A stretch of DNA of 64,000 bases from Dirofilaria immitis (Eukaryota; Nematoda; Chromadorea; Rhabditida; Onchocercidae), in assembly GCA_024305405.1 (NCBI GenBank), contig JAKNDB010000079.1, forward strand, positions 806,001 to 870,000, read 5' to 3'. Below, piece by piece: positions 1-14,400 of the stretch; within the stretch, counting starts at the first letter, position 1, and each line of letters opens with the position of its first letter. The notes under the pieces were generated by a model. That model had not been told where the DNA came from, searched no databases, and worked only from the letters and a program-made list of their open reading frames with translations. Both the position numbers and the translations under genes were made by a program.

Positions 1-309
1 TAACTAATTAATAGAGATATTTTACAAATCTATATCTACGATAATATTTCCGAGGATTTATTATGAGAGAAGAAAAAAAAATGAAAAGATCCAAATATAG
101 TAAATCATATATTGATCAGTTTATTGAAATTTTTTACTACATTGATTTATGTTTTAATTTCATTTCAATTTAATTTAATTTTAGTAATTTCTTGTTTTCG
201 ATTAACTGTTCCGATAAGGATCGGAAATAACGAAAACAGGATAAATGTTGAAATGTATAATCATTTTCCGGATTACTGGAATTATTCGATGTATAAAATG
301 CGGGATGCA

Positions 310-650
310 GCATTTTCAAAATATTGGCCAAACTCCGAGAATGCAACTGGCCAAATTGGCGAAATCCCAAATGCACAGACAGAAGCATACAATTGACGCT
401 AAACTGAATGGATGTTAAAAAGCTCTCCAGTCAAGAAGAATGGGTAAATCCCAGAAGTGACATATAGTTAGCCAAGTTGGCCAAGCTTTAAAAGCCTTAC
501 GGCTGGACAAATCTGCTAAATCTTAGAAAAGACATAAACTTGACTAGATTGCCAAACCTTAGAAAGAGCATACAATTAGCCAAATCGACAAATTTTCAAA
601 AGAGCCATGCAATTAGCCAGACTAGCGAAATCTCAAAGGAGGCAAACAAA
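310..650. repeat. Degenerate tandem repeat, about 38-bp unit
   Basis: Some seven imperfect units share ATTAGCCAAATTGGC followed by AAATCTTAGAAAGA. Best aligned copies start near 467, 507, 541, 575 and 611. GC content is above its surroundings. Two overlapping short open frames across it (112-396 plus, 170-388 minus) are not supported as genes. Confidence 0.65.
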
Positions 651-2980
651 AATTACTGATCTAATATATTGATCATAACTGATTGTGTCAATTTGTTTTT
701 TGATCACTATTGATTGCATCGATTTATTCAATTTAGGAAAGTTATTGAAGTTTTTCAATCAATAATTTATATTCTGATTTATTTAAAACATAATTTTTTC
801 AAAAAAAAACATTTGTTTACAAAATTTTCTAAAAATTTTTTACAAATTTGAAATAGTCAATATATTTTCTTAAAAAAATTGAGAAAAAAGAAATATTTGA
901 TTTTTTTCTTTTTAATTAAAACTTTTCTTTTGTTTAAAAAAATTTACTTTTTTATCAGAAAAAGTTTAATAATTTCTTTTCTTTTTACAAAAATTATTTC
1001 TAAAATTATAAAAATGAAAATAAAAAAACTTTCTATTCCAAATATACAAATTGATTGGAATTAAAAATTCGAATATCTCTTTAAATATTTTATTTTATGG
1101 TTTTATTTCGCTTATTACATATATGATGAATTATTATTATTGCTATTATCGTCATTACCATAATCATCGTTATTATTATCATTATTATTGTTGTTATTGT
1201 CATTATTATTGTCGTTGTTATTATGATCTGAATTTAATTAAGTTATTTCAAATGTATTTTTATTTTCATTGTTATTTTTTAAAATTCATTATTATTTCTT
1301 TTTGCATATGTTTTGATCTCACTATTCAGCAGGACAATGAGTTTCTATTATATTAACTGAATTTAATTAATTCATTTCAAATATATTAATTCAATATTAC
1401 TTTTTAGGTACACAAATTCTATTTTAATGTTTACGAAGAAAATGAATTTCTATTTAATCAAAATATTTAAAAATAAGAGAAATTAGAAAAATATGTGATA
1501 AGATATCATTTCATTTTTTCACTGTATTTTTTAGATCAAAATATCAATTACTTAAAATAAAATTACTTCTTTATTTATCTTTAATCAATAAACTTCCAAT
1601 GCACATTTCATTGATCGATGATTGATAAGAATTTCAAAAGTCAAAAGAAATAAAAATCCGAAATCACTGAATAACAACTTGAAAAAAATTTTGAATGTAA
1701 AGGATGCGAAAGAAATTATTATTAAATAAAAGCTTTCCATAAAAAGTAAGGAATTTGATAAAATTTAATATTTAAATAAAATCCGGTATTTAATTATTAT
1801 TTATTTTCTATTTTTAGCTATGCAAAAAAATAATACATAAATATTTAATTTGTCTTCGTTTCCCTCAAAATTTATTTATAAGAAAAATTAAAGTTTGCAT
1901 TTATAAGGTATTTTAAATTAACAAAAATAATCATTGGTATGAATTCATTAATTGATCTTATTATCATAATTATAACTTATCTATTATTAAAAATTGTTAA
2001 TAGAAAAAATGAAATTTGTATTTATGCTAAATTAACAGAATTATATTAATTGTATCATCACGATTACAAATAAATATGTAGTAGAAAGTAAAGAATTCGT
2101 AGCAATTTTTTATTAGAAAATGTCGCAATATATTAGCGAATTAATTTTCATTTTCTCTTCAACAAGTTTTATACAATTTTATTTGTTTCGTTTCGAACAA
2201 GTTTTATTGCGACGTACTTCATTTCACTTTCATTCATTCACTCTTTAAATTCTTATAAAATTTATAGTTGTCAAAGAATAAAGAGAATTTTTTACTATTC
2301 TATTAAATAAATCTTATCTAATGATCAATGATAAGATTCTTATGATCGTTTAATAGTTACATATTTATAACATCAATTACAATGATTACTATTATCAGTA
2401 ATAATAGCATATATTTTTAGAACATTTAAAAATTTATCGTCAAAAAAATAGCAGTTCAATTCTTATCAGTATAATTCTGAATTCTTGGCAGAATAAATTT
2501 AAAAAATAAACGATAAGATTCTACATCATAATCATAATATTGATACTAATGATAAATTATTATCCATAATAATGGCATATAATTTGATATTTTTACAAGA
2601 AAGAAAAAAAAGAAAATTTATTGCTGAAAATTTTAAAATTTTACTTTCTCGGCCAGAAAAATTTAACCCAAAAATAGAGATAATATTCGTATCATTTTGA
2701 GTGGATACTAATTTATGATTATCGATGACAACGATAATTATCATGATAGCAATTATCAGTAATTATACGTGTCTTAATAACTCTTAAAACTTGTTGCTGA
2801 AAAAAATTTGAAGGAAATTCATCAAAAAGATTATTCGGACAAATTGATAAAAATTATTAATAAGATATTGTAACTCAATTTTTAGTGCTATAATTTTTAA
2901 ATTTCTTCTTTTCTTGCAAAATCTGTTTGGAAAAAATTTAATCTAAAAATAAATAATAAATTTCGTATCAATATTTAATA
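651..2980. other. AT-rich intergenic DNA, no gene seen
   Basis: Homopolymer A/T stretches and an ATT/GTT/ATC trinucleotide-rich run at 1130-1222. Short open frames here are chance products of base composition. Confidence 0.6.
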
Positions 2981-2984
2981 TTTC

Positions 2985-3295
2985 TAACATTGATAACAGT
3001 GATAATAATAACAATGATAACTGCAGTCTTTAATAATTATGCAGCTGGTTTATTGATGATAAAAATGATAACTATATTATTTAATAACTATGCATTCGTA
3101 ATGTTGATAACGATGATAATTATATCGTTTAATAATCGAGCAGTTGTAATATAATCATATTGTTTAATAATTAGTCGTTAATGATGGTGATAACAATGAT
3201 GATTATATTGCTTAAAAATTATGCGATTGTAGAATTTGTAGTATTCAATAATTATGCAGCAGTTTTAACAGTGATAACAGTAACAACGATTACTA
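2985..3295. repeat. Diverged tandem repeat, about 65-bp unit
   Basis: About five copies combine GATAACAATGATAATTATAT with TTTAATAATTATGCAG and a TTGTAATGTTG-like end. Copies are visible near 2995, 3060, 3115, 3185 and 3235. Confidence 0.6.
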
Positions 3296-3299
3296 GCAA

Positions 3300-6200
3300 T
3301 AATCTTATCAATTGAAAAAATGATAATATTGATAGTAGTGGTAGTAATAAAAACAAGATCCATTGTTTTATCAATATCGAGAAAATCCTGTCCTGTTTTA
3401 CTACAAACGATTCATTCTTATCTTTTTCATTTCTCCCGACTTCTTCTCCTCTTCTTCCTCCTCTCTTTCCTCCCTTTACCTGTCCATTCTACCTGAGATA
3501 TTTAATCGACACACCAAATACCATTACCACTATCACTACTACCATTTCCTTCTCGTTCAATCTGTTCATAAATGATCGGTGAATGTGTTCAGTTAAATTG
3601 AATTAAATTTTTTTGAAATTTCTTGAACTGTTCTTCTTTTTATCACAATAAATGGAAAAAAAAAGATGAATTTAATCAGTATTATTGTAATTTATTGTTT
3701 CTTCTTTTTTATTTGTTTTTCCATTTTCAGACTTTTTTGAATTAATAATATTACTTTATAAAATTCATCTCGAGAATGATATTATCAGTCTTATCTTTAT
3801 AATCATACTCATTCTTTTTTTAAATCGTTTCACTTTATTCTTTGTTCACTCTCTCTTTAATAAATTGATTTTGTTGAATTTTGAGATATTATTATTACTG
3901 CTCATTCCAAATTCATTCATTCATTTCTACAAAATTTGTTCTCTCTTTCTCTTTATCTCTCTCTCTCTCTCTCTTTCTCTATCTCTTTGATATTCTTAAT
4001 CATTTTATTTATAATCCATAAAATGAACTATTTCGTTATAGTAAAAATAAACCAGCAACTATTGTTCTATTTTCATCTCAAACAACTCTCCAATTCATTC
4101 ATTTCCGATAATAAATAATTCAATTAATTCATCAATCGATTTATAATATTTTTAATATTTCATTTCTTATATTAAAAGGGAAGGAAATGAATGAAAGAAT
4201 ATTTTTTAAATTATTGAAATGTTTTTCAAATGAATTCTGATAACATGAATTCATTGATAAAAATATTTTTTTACCAGTACATTCCACTCATTTATCATTA
4301 ATAGATCATTCATTCATTTAATCAGTCATTCCATTCATTCATTTCTGTATAAAAATAATATATATATTTGCTTCATATATATGTATATTTTTTAGTATAA
4401 ACAGTTTAATTCATTTATTAATTGATTTCTAATATTTTTAGTATTACATTTCTTAGGTTCAGAAAGGACGGAAATGGATGAAAGAATATTTTAAATTTTT
4501 GGATTATTTTTAATGAATTCTGATAATAATAATTTTCGATAAAAATGGCTTTTATTTTTTATTAGTTTTATTTCATTTTTGTTATCAAATTTATCAACGG
4601 TTGTCTATTATCGCTGTTCCTTTTTAATTAATTAATTTTTTTTTGAAAGTAAAATAAGAATTATTTTCATATATAACCTCGCAGAATTCAATTTCAATAA
4701 ATATATTTTATTGTGTTATAATTAAAAATTTCATATTGTAACTTAATTGAAATGAATATATGTAATTAATTAATTCGTATTTTTTCTTATAATTTACTAA
4801 GAAATAATTATTTCGAAAATATTAGAAAAAAAAATTGCAAAAAAATGAATGTTATAAAATGTAGGAAACAAAGGATAGGAAAAAATTATGTATTTCATTT
4901 CAATCAATTGATTCTCTAATATTCATAATTTCAATTTATAAATCTCTTCGGAAATTAATTATAAATTAATTTTATACAATTATTTCGATTAACGTATTCA
5001 TCATATTATAATTATGAATTATATTATAAGCAAAATTTGATAGAAAAACAAAAAAATATTATTCTTTTATTATATTATAAATTTAAGTTATAAATATTTA
5101 AAATAAAATTTTCATAAATTCACGAATTAAATTAATTATTTCCGAAATTTTTTTGGCAAATATTTCAGCCCAACAACAATTCTTCGTTTTTTTAGTATTA
5201 CTTAGAACGATCATATTCAATGTTATTTCAAATTTATGTTATAATATTTGTTATTCAACAAGTTTTAACCGTTTCAATTAAAAGGTTTGGGATATTTAAT
5301 TTTTCCATTTTTTTTTTGCTATGTATTTTAATAAAAGTAATTTTAATCTGTCGATAATTTAAAAGACTATATTTTATTTAATATAATAATTATTTTTAAT
5401 AATTTCAATTGAAATATTTCTAGTACTTAATTTCCATTTCTTTGCTATATATATATTTTGGTACAATTAATAATTGGGAATATAACTTTTTTGTTTTAAT
5501 ATTTTAATATTAGTTTTAATTAATCAAAGAACTTTCAGACAATGTAATATTTCCTTCTTCTTTCTTAACATAATGATGCAAAAAGATAAAAGGAATGATA
5601 AATGATAAAGTTTAATACAGAATGATTGATTATTGTTATTATTGCTTTCGATATATTACAATTTTTGCGAGATAATCAATCATCCATTCAAAACAAGAAA
5701 TTTTATTTAAAAATAAAATCAAATAAATAAACAAAAAAGTAAAAGAAAATGAGGACAGAATTCGATTATACTTAAAATTCATTGAATAATTCCTTTTTAT
5801 TTTTAATATAAAAAAAAGTAAATTTTGATGAAATTATTGTAAAATTATAAAAGTGCAAAGAACTTTTTCCTAATTTTTGTTTCATTTCGGATTTTTTAAA
5901 TTTTGTAAAATTTTATTATCTAAAATTAATTTTGAAAAAAAAATAAAAAGGTATGACCGATATCTGTTCCGATGGAATAAAAAAATGAAAAATCGAGAAA
6001 TTATTAATTATATTAATTTTTGAATAAAATTGTTTAATTTTTTCAGTTCTAAAATTTGAAAATATTAAATTTATTAATAGGTATGAGTAATTTGTTTATT
6101 ACAATACTATTAATAATTTTAAATCTAATTTTCTCATTTTCTGTCTTCGATTCCGAATTTTGAAAGATGCTAAACATAGTGATGAAAGAGTTTTTGCTTT

Positions 6201-6658
6201 ATATCATTGTTAATTAAGTTTTAAATTAAGCCTGGAAAGCTAAGTTTGATTACTTTTAAACTTAATTTTTCATTGATTTTCGATTATAAATTTTGGAAAT
6301 ATTGTACGTACAAATAAAATGATTTCCAGTTCATATTAATTAATTAATTCAATAATTGTTGATTATAAATTTTGATTTTCTAATTTATAAAATTTAAAAT
6401 TATTTAATAGAAATATGTTACGTAATGTTATCGATATTTAATTATAATTTTTTGGCATTTGTTTATTAGGTAATTTCAAATTTTTAGAGAAGTTATTGAT
6501 AATATTGATAATTGGGAATTATTATTAAATAATTCCTAACTAATTTTGTCAAAAAAGATTGTTAATTTTAAAATTTAATTTTTAATTTTTTTCAGTTTTT
6601 TCAATTTCAAAATTAAAAAATATTAAAATTCAATTCATTAATTGATTCTATTATACAG
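3300..6658. other. AT-rich region upstream of the first recognised carboxypeptidase exon
   Basis: It contains a CT-rich stretch (3940-3990) and a diverged direct duplication of about 150 bp (4106-4270 and 4405-4555) sharing ATGAATGAAAGAATATTTT and AATGAATTCTGATAA. An ATG at 6083 opens a short hydrophobic leader (MSNLFITILLIILNL...) just after TTAATAG. It has no donor in the phase that the next exon needs, so I do not assign it as the signal-peptide exon. Confidence 0.45.
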
Positions 6659-7739
6659 TAATACTGATAATGGTCCATATAAGGTATATCGAATAGTACC
6701 ACGAAATAATATTCAAATGGCAGTACTTAATTGGTTACGCAATAATGCTGTCGAATATGAGGTAATTCATTTCATTATAATCGGAAATTAAAAATACAAT
6801 AATAATTCATTTCGGAACAAAAAAAACAAAATATTTTAATTTGAAAATTTTTATTACTATTGTAATTTAATAAATTAAAATATAAAAAAATTTTCCAAAT
6901 AATTTGAAAAGAAAAAGGAAATTAAATTTTTCTTTATATTAAATAAAATTTTAATGAAAATTTGACATGGAATATTATTTGACGATTCGATGAATAATTC
7001 CATTGAAATATTAATGGTTTTTAAATATGTATTATTATATGGCAATACTAGCTTAATCAATAATTAAAATTAGAAATTCAATACTAATAACTTTTTAGGT
7101 AAATTATTAGAGCGAAATTTACCTCATCATATAGCGATATTAATTTAATAAATATTTAATTAAGAATATATTGAATAATCATTTAACACGTTTTTATGAA
7201 ATAGAAATTGGTAATTATAGATAAATTTTGAATTAATTGCAACATTGTTAAGCTAATTAAAATCATAAATTTAAATTTAAATCTAGAATTTTTAATCGAA
7301 AATAATAAATAAAATTTTTTGGCTAAATGAAATCATAAAAAACAATTAATAATTAAAAATGGATATGAATAATCAACGGTAATTATAAATAATTTTTTAC
7401 ATAATTTTTAATAAACAAAATTTATTTGTTTATTAATTTTTAAATTAATTAATATACTTTTGTTATGCCATAAAATTTCAAATTAATTAAACTATTTACT
7501 GGAATGAAATGAAAAAAAGTAATTATTATTTTGTTTATTCTTTTCTTTCTCTCAAATTTTAATAAATAATAATTCCAAAATATTAATTCAACTAATTTCA
7601 AGTTAGATATTTGGAAAGAAACAAATGGTTTGGGTAATTCTATGGATATTATGGTATCACCTAAAATGATTACTGTTATTGAAGAATTATTTCGAAAAGA
7701 AGATATCCAGTATATCATTATTATACCAGATGTTAGAAA
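6659..7739 (+). CDS. Propeptide exons of the carboxypeptidase
   Basis: Two exons (6659-6761 and 7603-7739) encode the activation segment of an M14A zymogen. The first reads DNGPYKVYRIVPRN and ends at GAG before a GTAATT donor. The second reads LDIWKETNGLGNSMDIMV and ends at DVRK. This matches the family pattern in which the propeptide carries LDFW...VDIMV and a DV(Q/E)K-like end before the activation peptide. Exon 2 ends in phase 2 at its only usable donor, whereas exon 3 (EESLKKVGNLKV) needs phase 1. Either one surplus A in the AGAAAG run at 7735-7740 or a missed micro-exon would reconcile them. The intron that follows is 4.3 kb long. Confidence 0.85.
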
Positions 7740-10700
7740 GTTTGTTTTTCTATTTCTTTTTTAAATTTGACAATTTAATTAAATAATTATTAATCGATTA
7801 AATAAGATAATTAACAATACGTAATTTGTTTAACGAATATTTCATTTCGTATTCCAATATATTTTGAATTATATGTTCCGTGACAGAGTATTATTCGATG
7901 GAATTTTAATTTATTATTAATTCTTCTTTTTTTTTTTAGATTTGCTATTATTATCATAGATATTGCCGTAGGATATATTTTAAAAGGAATTTAATTAATT
8001 ATAAAAAATTTTTTTTCTTGAATTGTTTATATCGCCGTAGGGATATTAATTGCTACTATACGTACCATCGTAGGTATGTTTCAGTAGAAACTAAATTAAT
8101 TTATAAATTCTTTTTGAAAATTATAGATATCGATATAGGATACGTATCTAATAGAAATTTAATTTATCATAATAATTTTTTTATGACTATAAATATCCAT
8201 TGAAGGATATATTTCAAATAATTTGTAAGATATGTATTAATTGAAATTAATATTGTTTTTATATTTTATTCAATTTATAAGATTTTTTTTTGGAGACGAT
8301 AAAAAATAATTTTGAAAAAAGATAAGAAATTTATTAAAATAATATTTCATTCAATGGAATAATAAAAAATAAATTAAAAAATTTATAAAATTTTGTCGCA
8401 AAAAAATTAGAATAAAATTAAAAATAATTTTATTAAAAAATAAAAAAATTATAAATTATTCTTTGCCATTTTGAAAATAGTTTACAATAATAAACGATTT
8501 TATTAGTTTTGTATACGAAGTTTTAAATCTAATTTTTAGCGAAAATTTCATTAATCTCTTTTCTTTTAAATTTTTAAAATATTTCAATGATATACTAATA
8601 TTACTGGAAGATACGAAATATCTTTTTTAAATTTTTAAAAAAGTTTAATTCCTAACAAAAATTGATTGATCGCTTTTTCGAATTTTCCATCAAATATTAT
8701 ACGAATATTGATGGAAAATATGAAATGTGTTTGAAAATTTTTAAATTTTCTTTTCCTTCCAAAGTTCTAAAAACGTTTAATTTTTAGCAAAAATTTCATT
8801 GATTGTTTTTTCAAATTTTCACAAATATTTAAATGATATATTATAATTATTTTTAAAAAAATGAAATAATATTTGAAAAATTAATCAAATATAATTTATT
8901 CTAATTATTTCTCGCAAAGAAAAAATATCCAATGAAATCATTTCAAATATTATTATTTAATCTTTTTGCTTTAGTAATTAAAATTAGCAAATATAATCAT
9001 ACTAATATTAATATTGCAAGAATTTTATTTTGATAATTTTAAATCAAAAAGAAAAGAATTTAATAAAAAATTTATTAATTAAAAATTTTGTTAAAATATT
9101 AAAAAAAAATTATTACTAAGCGATTATATATTTTTATCTAAACTAAACCATTTTTAATATTAAAAAAGCTATGAAACGTAGAATTAATTATACACTAATT
9201 AATATATTATATTAAGTATCATTTCGTGATAAATACGGATTAATCATCTTGATTTTTCCTTTCGTAGTAATAATAATGATGACAAATAATAATAATAATG
9301 ATAATAATAATAATAATGATAATAATAATAGTGATATTATTGCAAAATAATCAATTATTTTAAATTTAATTTTATTCTTAAATTTGAGTTAGATTAAAAT
9401 TAAATTATAATTTAAACACTTATTACCAATTAGATAAATTAATCACTCTTTGATAGCTTTTAAATAATATTATAATTTAGCATTATATTAAATTTTAGAA
9501 TAATACTGCAATTAAAAAAAACATCTAAACTATATTACCGTATAATATTATATTCGATATTTATTTTTCCTTCGCTTAATTATTTTAAATTAATAATATA
9601 ATATTAAATGTAGAATCGATATTTTTGCTATGATAAGTCATATCAGTCATATAATGATTAGAACATATGAGGTAAAATACAAGCGATATATAAGATGAAT
9701 GAATTTTGATAACAATATAGGTTACTAATATTACTGATAATATTATAAATTCGAAAATAATTAGAAAAGGAAAACAAGTAAATTCGTAAACAAATAAACA
9801 GGAAGTAATAGCAATTATAATAACACTGATAATTATAGTAGTAAGAGTAGGAACTGTAGTAATAATAATAATAAAGATAATAATGATGATATTAATAATA
9901 AGTAATAATAACAATAGCGATAAAAACAATTCTACTAACAACGGTAATGATGGTAATAAATAATGATAATAAAAATAATCGATAATAATAACAATAACAA
10001 TGACTGCGATAGTGATAATAGTGACATTAGTAATTATTACCATCATCATTTTTAATGATGATAATAATAAATGATAATAACGATGATAACAATGATAATA
10101 ATAACAACAGTACTAGCAACAGTAATCAATGATTATAATGATAAATGATGGTAATAATGACAGTAATGCAATAATAATAATAATTGCAATATTACATATC
10201 AAATGATAGACAGTTCATTAGCCCAGGATTAAAGAGAAAAGGAGCGAAGTCATTTTTACCCATAGTCTCGCTGTGCTACGCTCTACCCTGACTCACCATC
10301 GGTGGTGTGAAGGTGGGAGGGAGAGGCGCGTTCGTCTGTCCTCAAACGCGAGAATTATGCTGTTGGCGAATTTCGACTCGAAACTGCTAAAGGGTCAATC
10401 GTTACCCGTAAGTAACGGGAAAAGATTTCTTGTAATATTTTGCATAATTTATTAATTCTTTTTTTGTTTTTATTTTACTTTTCATCGATTCATTTTTATC
10501 GTTCAATTTGATCCAATTTTTATTTTCATTTTTTTGTTATTAATTTTCAATTATAAAATATTTATTATATTCATAATGACATGCAATCTTTCCCATTCTT
10601 TCTTTTTTTTTAATACATTAAATAGAAGGATCAATCGATATTTTACTTTAGAAAAGATTAATTTAATAATTATTCGAAAATAATAGTAATAATAATATTT

Positions 10701-11339
10701 GTAATGGATGTTGATATAATCATTTATTGATTTCAATCATCTAGATATGTTTATCCAATAATATATCACTGATCTTATACATAATACTAGGCGATTTTGG
10801 TTTATATTTATATAGCTAATTTAATAATTCTTAACTTTTAATTTAAAATTATTTTAACGAGGAAAAAGGAAAAAAAACAAAAAGTTTATTTAAAAATATC
10901 TGAATTAATTGTTAAAGTTTGAAGGTGCAATATTCGAGAAATTTTGCGTAATTTTGAATATATTTGATATCAATTGATTAATCAAACTCATAGCATGAAT
11001 CTCTTAAATGATCGAACAGTGAATCATTTGAATAATCAATCAATCAACATTTCTACTAAATGATATAAAATCCGTTACCTAAATCATGTGTGCTAAATTA
11101 TTAAATAATTTCATAAATTCATAAGAAAATGAAGTATTAAATCATTTAACAAAAATTTTAAATCAAATTAAATTTCCCACAATTTTCTCTAAGCAAATTT
11201 AATTATCTTTAATTTCAAGATAAATCTATCCTTCTGCAATTAAATTATATTCAATTTCCTTCTTCTATCGTCTATGATTTTAAATTAAATTTCAAAATTT
11301 TCTATGAATTTTATTTTAATTATATTCTCTAAAAACATG

Positions 11340-11409
<70 letters not shown>

Positions 11410-14400
11410 AGTTTATGAAAAAAGAAAGAATAATTTCAGTTTGATCGAGCGGAATGAGATATATTCGAGAAATGAAAATAATATGAGAAGGATATCGAAA
11501 CAGCATCATAATATACCGTACGGATCATTTTTTCTCGTTTAAAAGATGACCCAATTTTGGATGAAAAAGCCGATAATTCAGGTATCTGATAACAATTTAA
11601 TTCTAATATAAATTCTGCACTGTACAAATAAAAATTTCAAATTTGAAACATAATAAAGATGAAATTGCAAAATCTCATACTGATTTAAAATTATTAATCA
11701 AAATTAATTATTTGAAGTGGTTGATGATATGTTAAGCATTTGAGAAATACTAATGATAAAATAACAAAATGTTGATATTGGAATAAAAATTAACTAAAAT
11801 TTACAATCTATAATTGTGTAAATTAATTTTGTCTTATTATTTAAAGTTTAAATTATATTCTAATATTAAAAAGCTATTGTAAATTTGAAATATACTTAAA
11901 TTAAAATTTAATTTTTAATCGAGTAATTTAAAAAGTTTTTCATTTTTACCATCCATTCTTTTGTTTTTATTTTTATTTTTTGTTTTTATTATTTTTATAT
12001 TTCAGAAGAATCACTGAAGAAAGTAGGCAATTTAAAAGTTAAATATCGTTTTGGCGATTATGGCTCATATAAAGAAATGTTAAAATTTATGCGTACAATT
12101 GAATTTTATTATCCACATATAACGAAACTTGTACGAATTGGCATATCACATGAGGGTATACCAATTGAAGGGTTAAAGGTTAATATTTCGTTTTTTTTTT
12201 TTTTTGATGAAATAATGATTACAAAATTATTTTAAATTAAAAAAGAAGCTATGAATAGATTTTTTGTATTTTTTCAAAGGGAAAAACAACTATTAATATT
12301 TTGTTATATTAATAAATACTATTAGTAATTTTAAAAGTTAATTTCACTTTTAAAGAAAATAATAAAAATGCGATGTAATAAGTAAACAATTTTTGAATAA
12401 ACAATTAATATCCTTCGCCTATTTATTTTCCCCATGAAAATAAACAAATAACAAAAATAGCTGCACTAACAAATAAGCAATAATAGATATATGAATGATT
12501 CGGAAATTATTCAGTGCTATTCAAGATTGGTTATCCTATAAATGATAACAATAAACGAGCATTTTGGATTGATGGTAATATTCATGCACGAGAATGGGCT
12601 TCAAGTCATACTGCACTTTATTTTATTAATCAGGTAATGCATATTTTATAGATCATTTAAAGGTTAAGGTCAGAATAATGATAAATGAGTTGACTAGAAT
12701 TATCAGTTTTGCTTTTTCATAATTTATTCATGTCTGTTTTATTAAACAATCTCATATTTTTTTATTAATTTAATATTATTTCATAAATTTAAAAATACAA
12801 CTATATATTCAAGATTTAAATATTTCAAAGAGATAATTTATCAGTTATATGCTTATATAAAATTTAAAAGTTTAGTGATCAAAATAACAACAAATGATAA
12901 ATGATATTGATTAAAATTGTCATTTTCTATTTTTCTGGATTTTGACAGTATTTATTTGATTAAATAATCTGATATTTTCTTGTCAATTTAATATTATAAT
13001 ATAAATTTAGAAATACAATTTTATATTCAGGATTTCAAATTTAAATATTTCAAAAAACAATTTATAATTTTATTATTATTTTCTTTTTCTGATCTTTTAA
13101 AAATTTTATTAGCAAATAAAAGAAAATTGTAAAACTATGAATTTTTAAAAACGAAAAGAAAATTTAAATTTAAACAAAAATTTCTTTCCAAAAATTTGTT
13201 TTAAAAAATCAATTAATTTTAATTGAATTTAAATTATAACGGAACAAATATTGGAGAAATTTTTAGTTGGTCTCAGGATTTGGAAATGATCCAGTTATCA
13301 CACGTTATCTAAAATCTGTCAATATTTATATCTTTCCGTGTGTGAATCCGGATGGATATGAGTATACACGATCAGAACCAAATCCTCAAGTTCTTTTTTT
13401 TTCATTAATTAGCCCATTAATTAAGTTTCAGCTATTTTCCATTTCATTAAATGTTTATTTTAGTGAAATAATAATAGAATAATCGATATAATATGTAATT
13501 ATTATTGTTAATATAATACTTATACAATAAGCATACACAGTAATATAAATTTTTATTTACGTAATTTAATCATTTTTATTGCAATATAAAATTCTTATTG
13601 TTATAGTAGTTCTCTTACAATAAGCGCATAGATAAAGAGCATTGCCTGTGCAGTAAAATTAAATTTAATTATAATATGTAATTCTTATTATAAATACTTA
13701 TACAATGAGAAAAGATAAACAGTATTGTTTTTTATTCAAATATAATTATTATAGTAAATATTTATACAATAAGCATATAAACAGTATTGGCTAGGAGAGA
13801 AATTAAATTTAATTATAATATAAAATTTTTATTGTTGTAGTAAATACTCATGCAATAAAGATATACGTTGAACGGTATCAAGCATATCATCAATTCATGC
13901 TTTTAGGTTCGATTGTGGCGCAAAAATCGATCGCCCCAAAATGTATTCGTACAACATGGGGTGGACGACGATGTTGTAAAGGAGTCGATTTAAATCGCAA
14001 TTTCGATTTTCATTGGGCTGGTTTGATTTTTCAACATGAATTATTATTATAAATAATATATTGGATTGGATATTGATCAGAATTGCCTGATAAATAAAAT
14101 TATCAGTTTTAATAATCATTGATTTTAATAACTATTTAAATCCTAATTGATCATTATTGATCCAATTTAATTGATTAATTAGAACTAGGGAAAAAAGAAC
14201 TAATTAGAACATTTGCTCAATTTGAAGAGTGGAAATTGAAATAAACTTTAACCTAAAATATAATAACAGCAAATATTCTAATAAATTTATTTGAATAAAA
14301 TAAATTTCAGAAATAGGTTCAAGTGAAAATCCCTGTTCATATTTATATCAAGGTGAAAGCGCTTTTAGTGAACCAGAAACAAGGTATTTTTTTTCTTCTA

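Larger units (their letters stand above)
7740..12005 (+). other. 4.3-kb intron 2 of the carboxypeptidase gene
   Basis: This AT-rich intron holds two families of diverged tandem repeats (about 7950-8215 and 8520-8830), a broad ATA/GAT trinucleotide-rich zone (9270-10190), a striking GC-rich island (10215-10410) and an (AT)n run (11341-11409). Apart from the island, I see no exon in it. The open frames on the minus strand at 9585-10049 are an effect of the trinucleotide repeats. Confidence 0.6.

Noticed and set aside
112..396. 94-codon plus-strand frame with a hydrophobic start
   Set aside because: It has no splice or polyadenylation support, and its second half runs through a degenerate tandem repeat.
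6083..6163. Short hydrophobic leader that might be the carboxypeptidase signal-peptide exon
   Set aside because: No donor ends it in phase 2 as the next exon requires, and the upstream AG is not a convincing acceptor.
9585..10049. 154-codon minus-strand frame
   Set aside because: Ile/Val/Thr-rich product of AAT/GAT trinucleotide repeats.
13900..13925. GGTTCGATT as a tRNA B-box
   Set aside because: It lies at the start of carboxypeptidase exon 6 (VRLWRK), and no A-box or cloverleaf fits around it.
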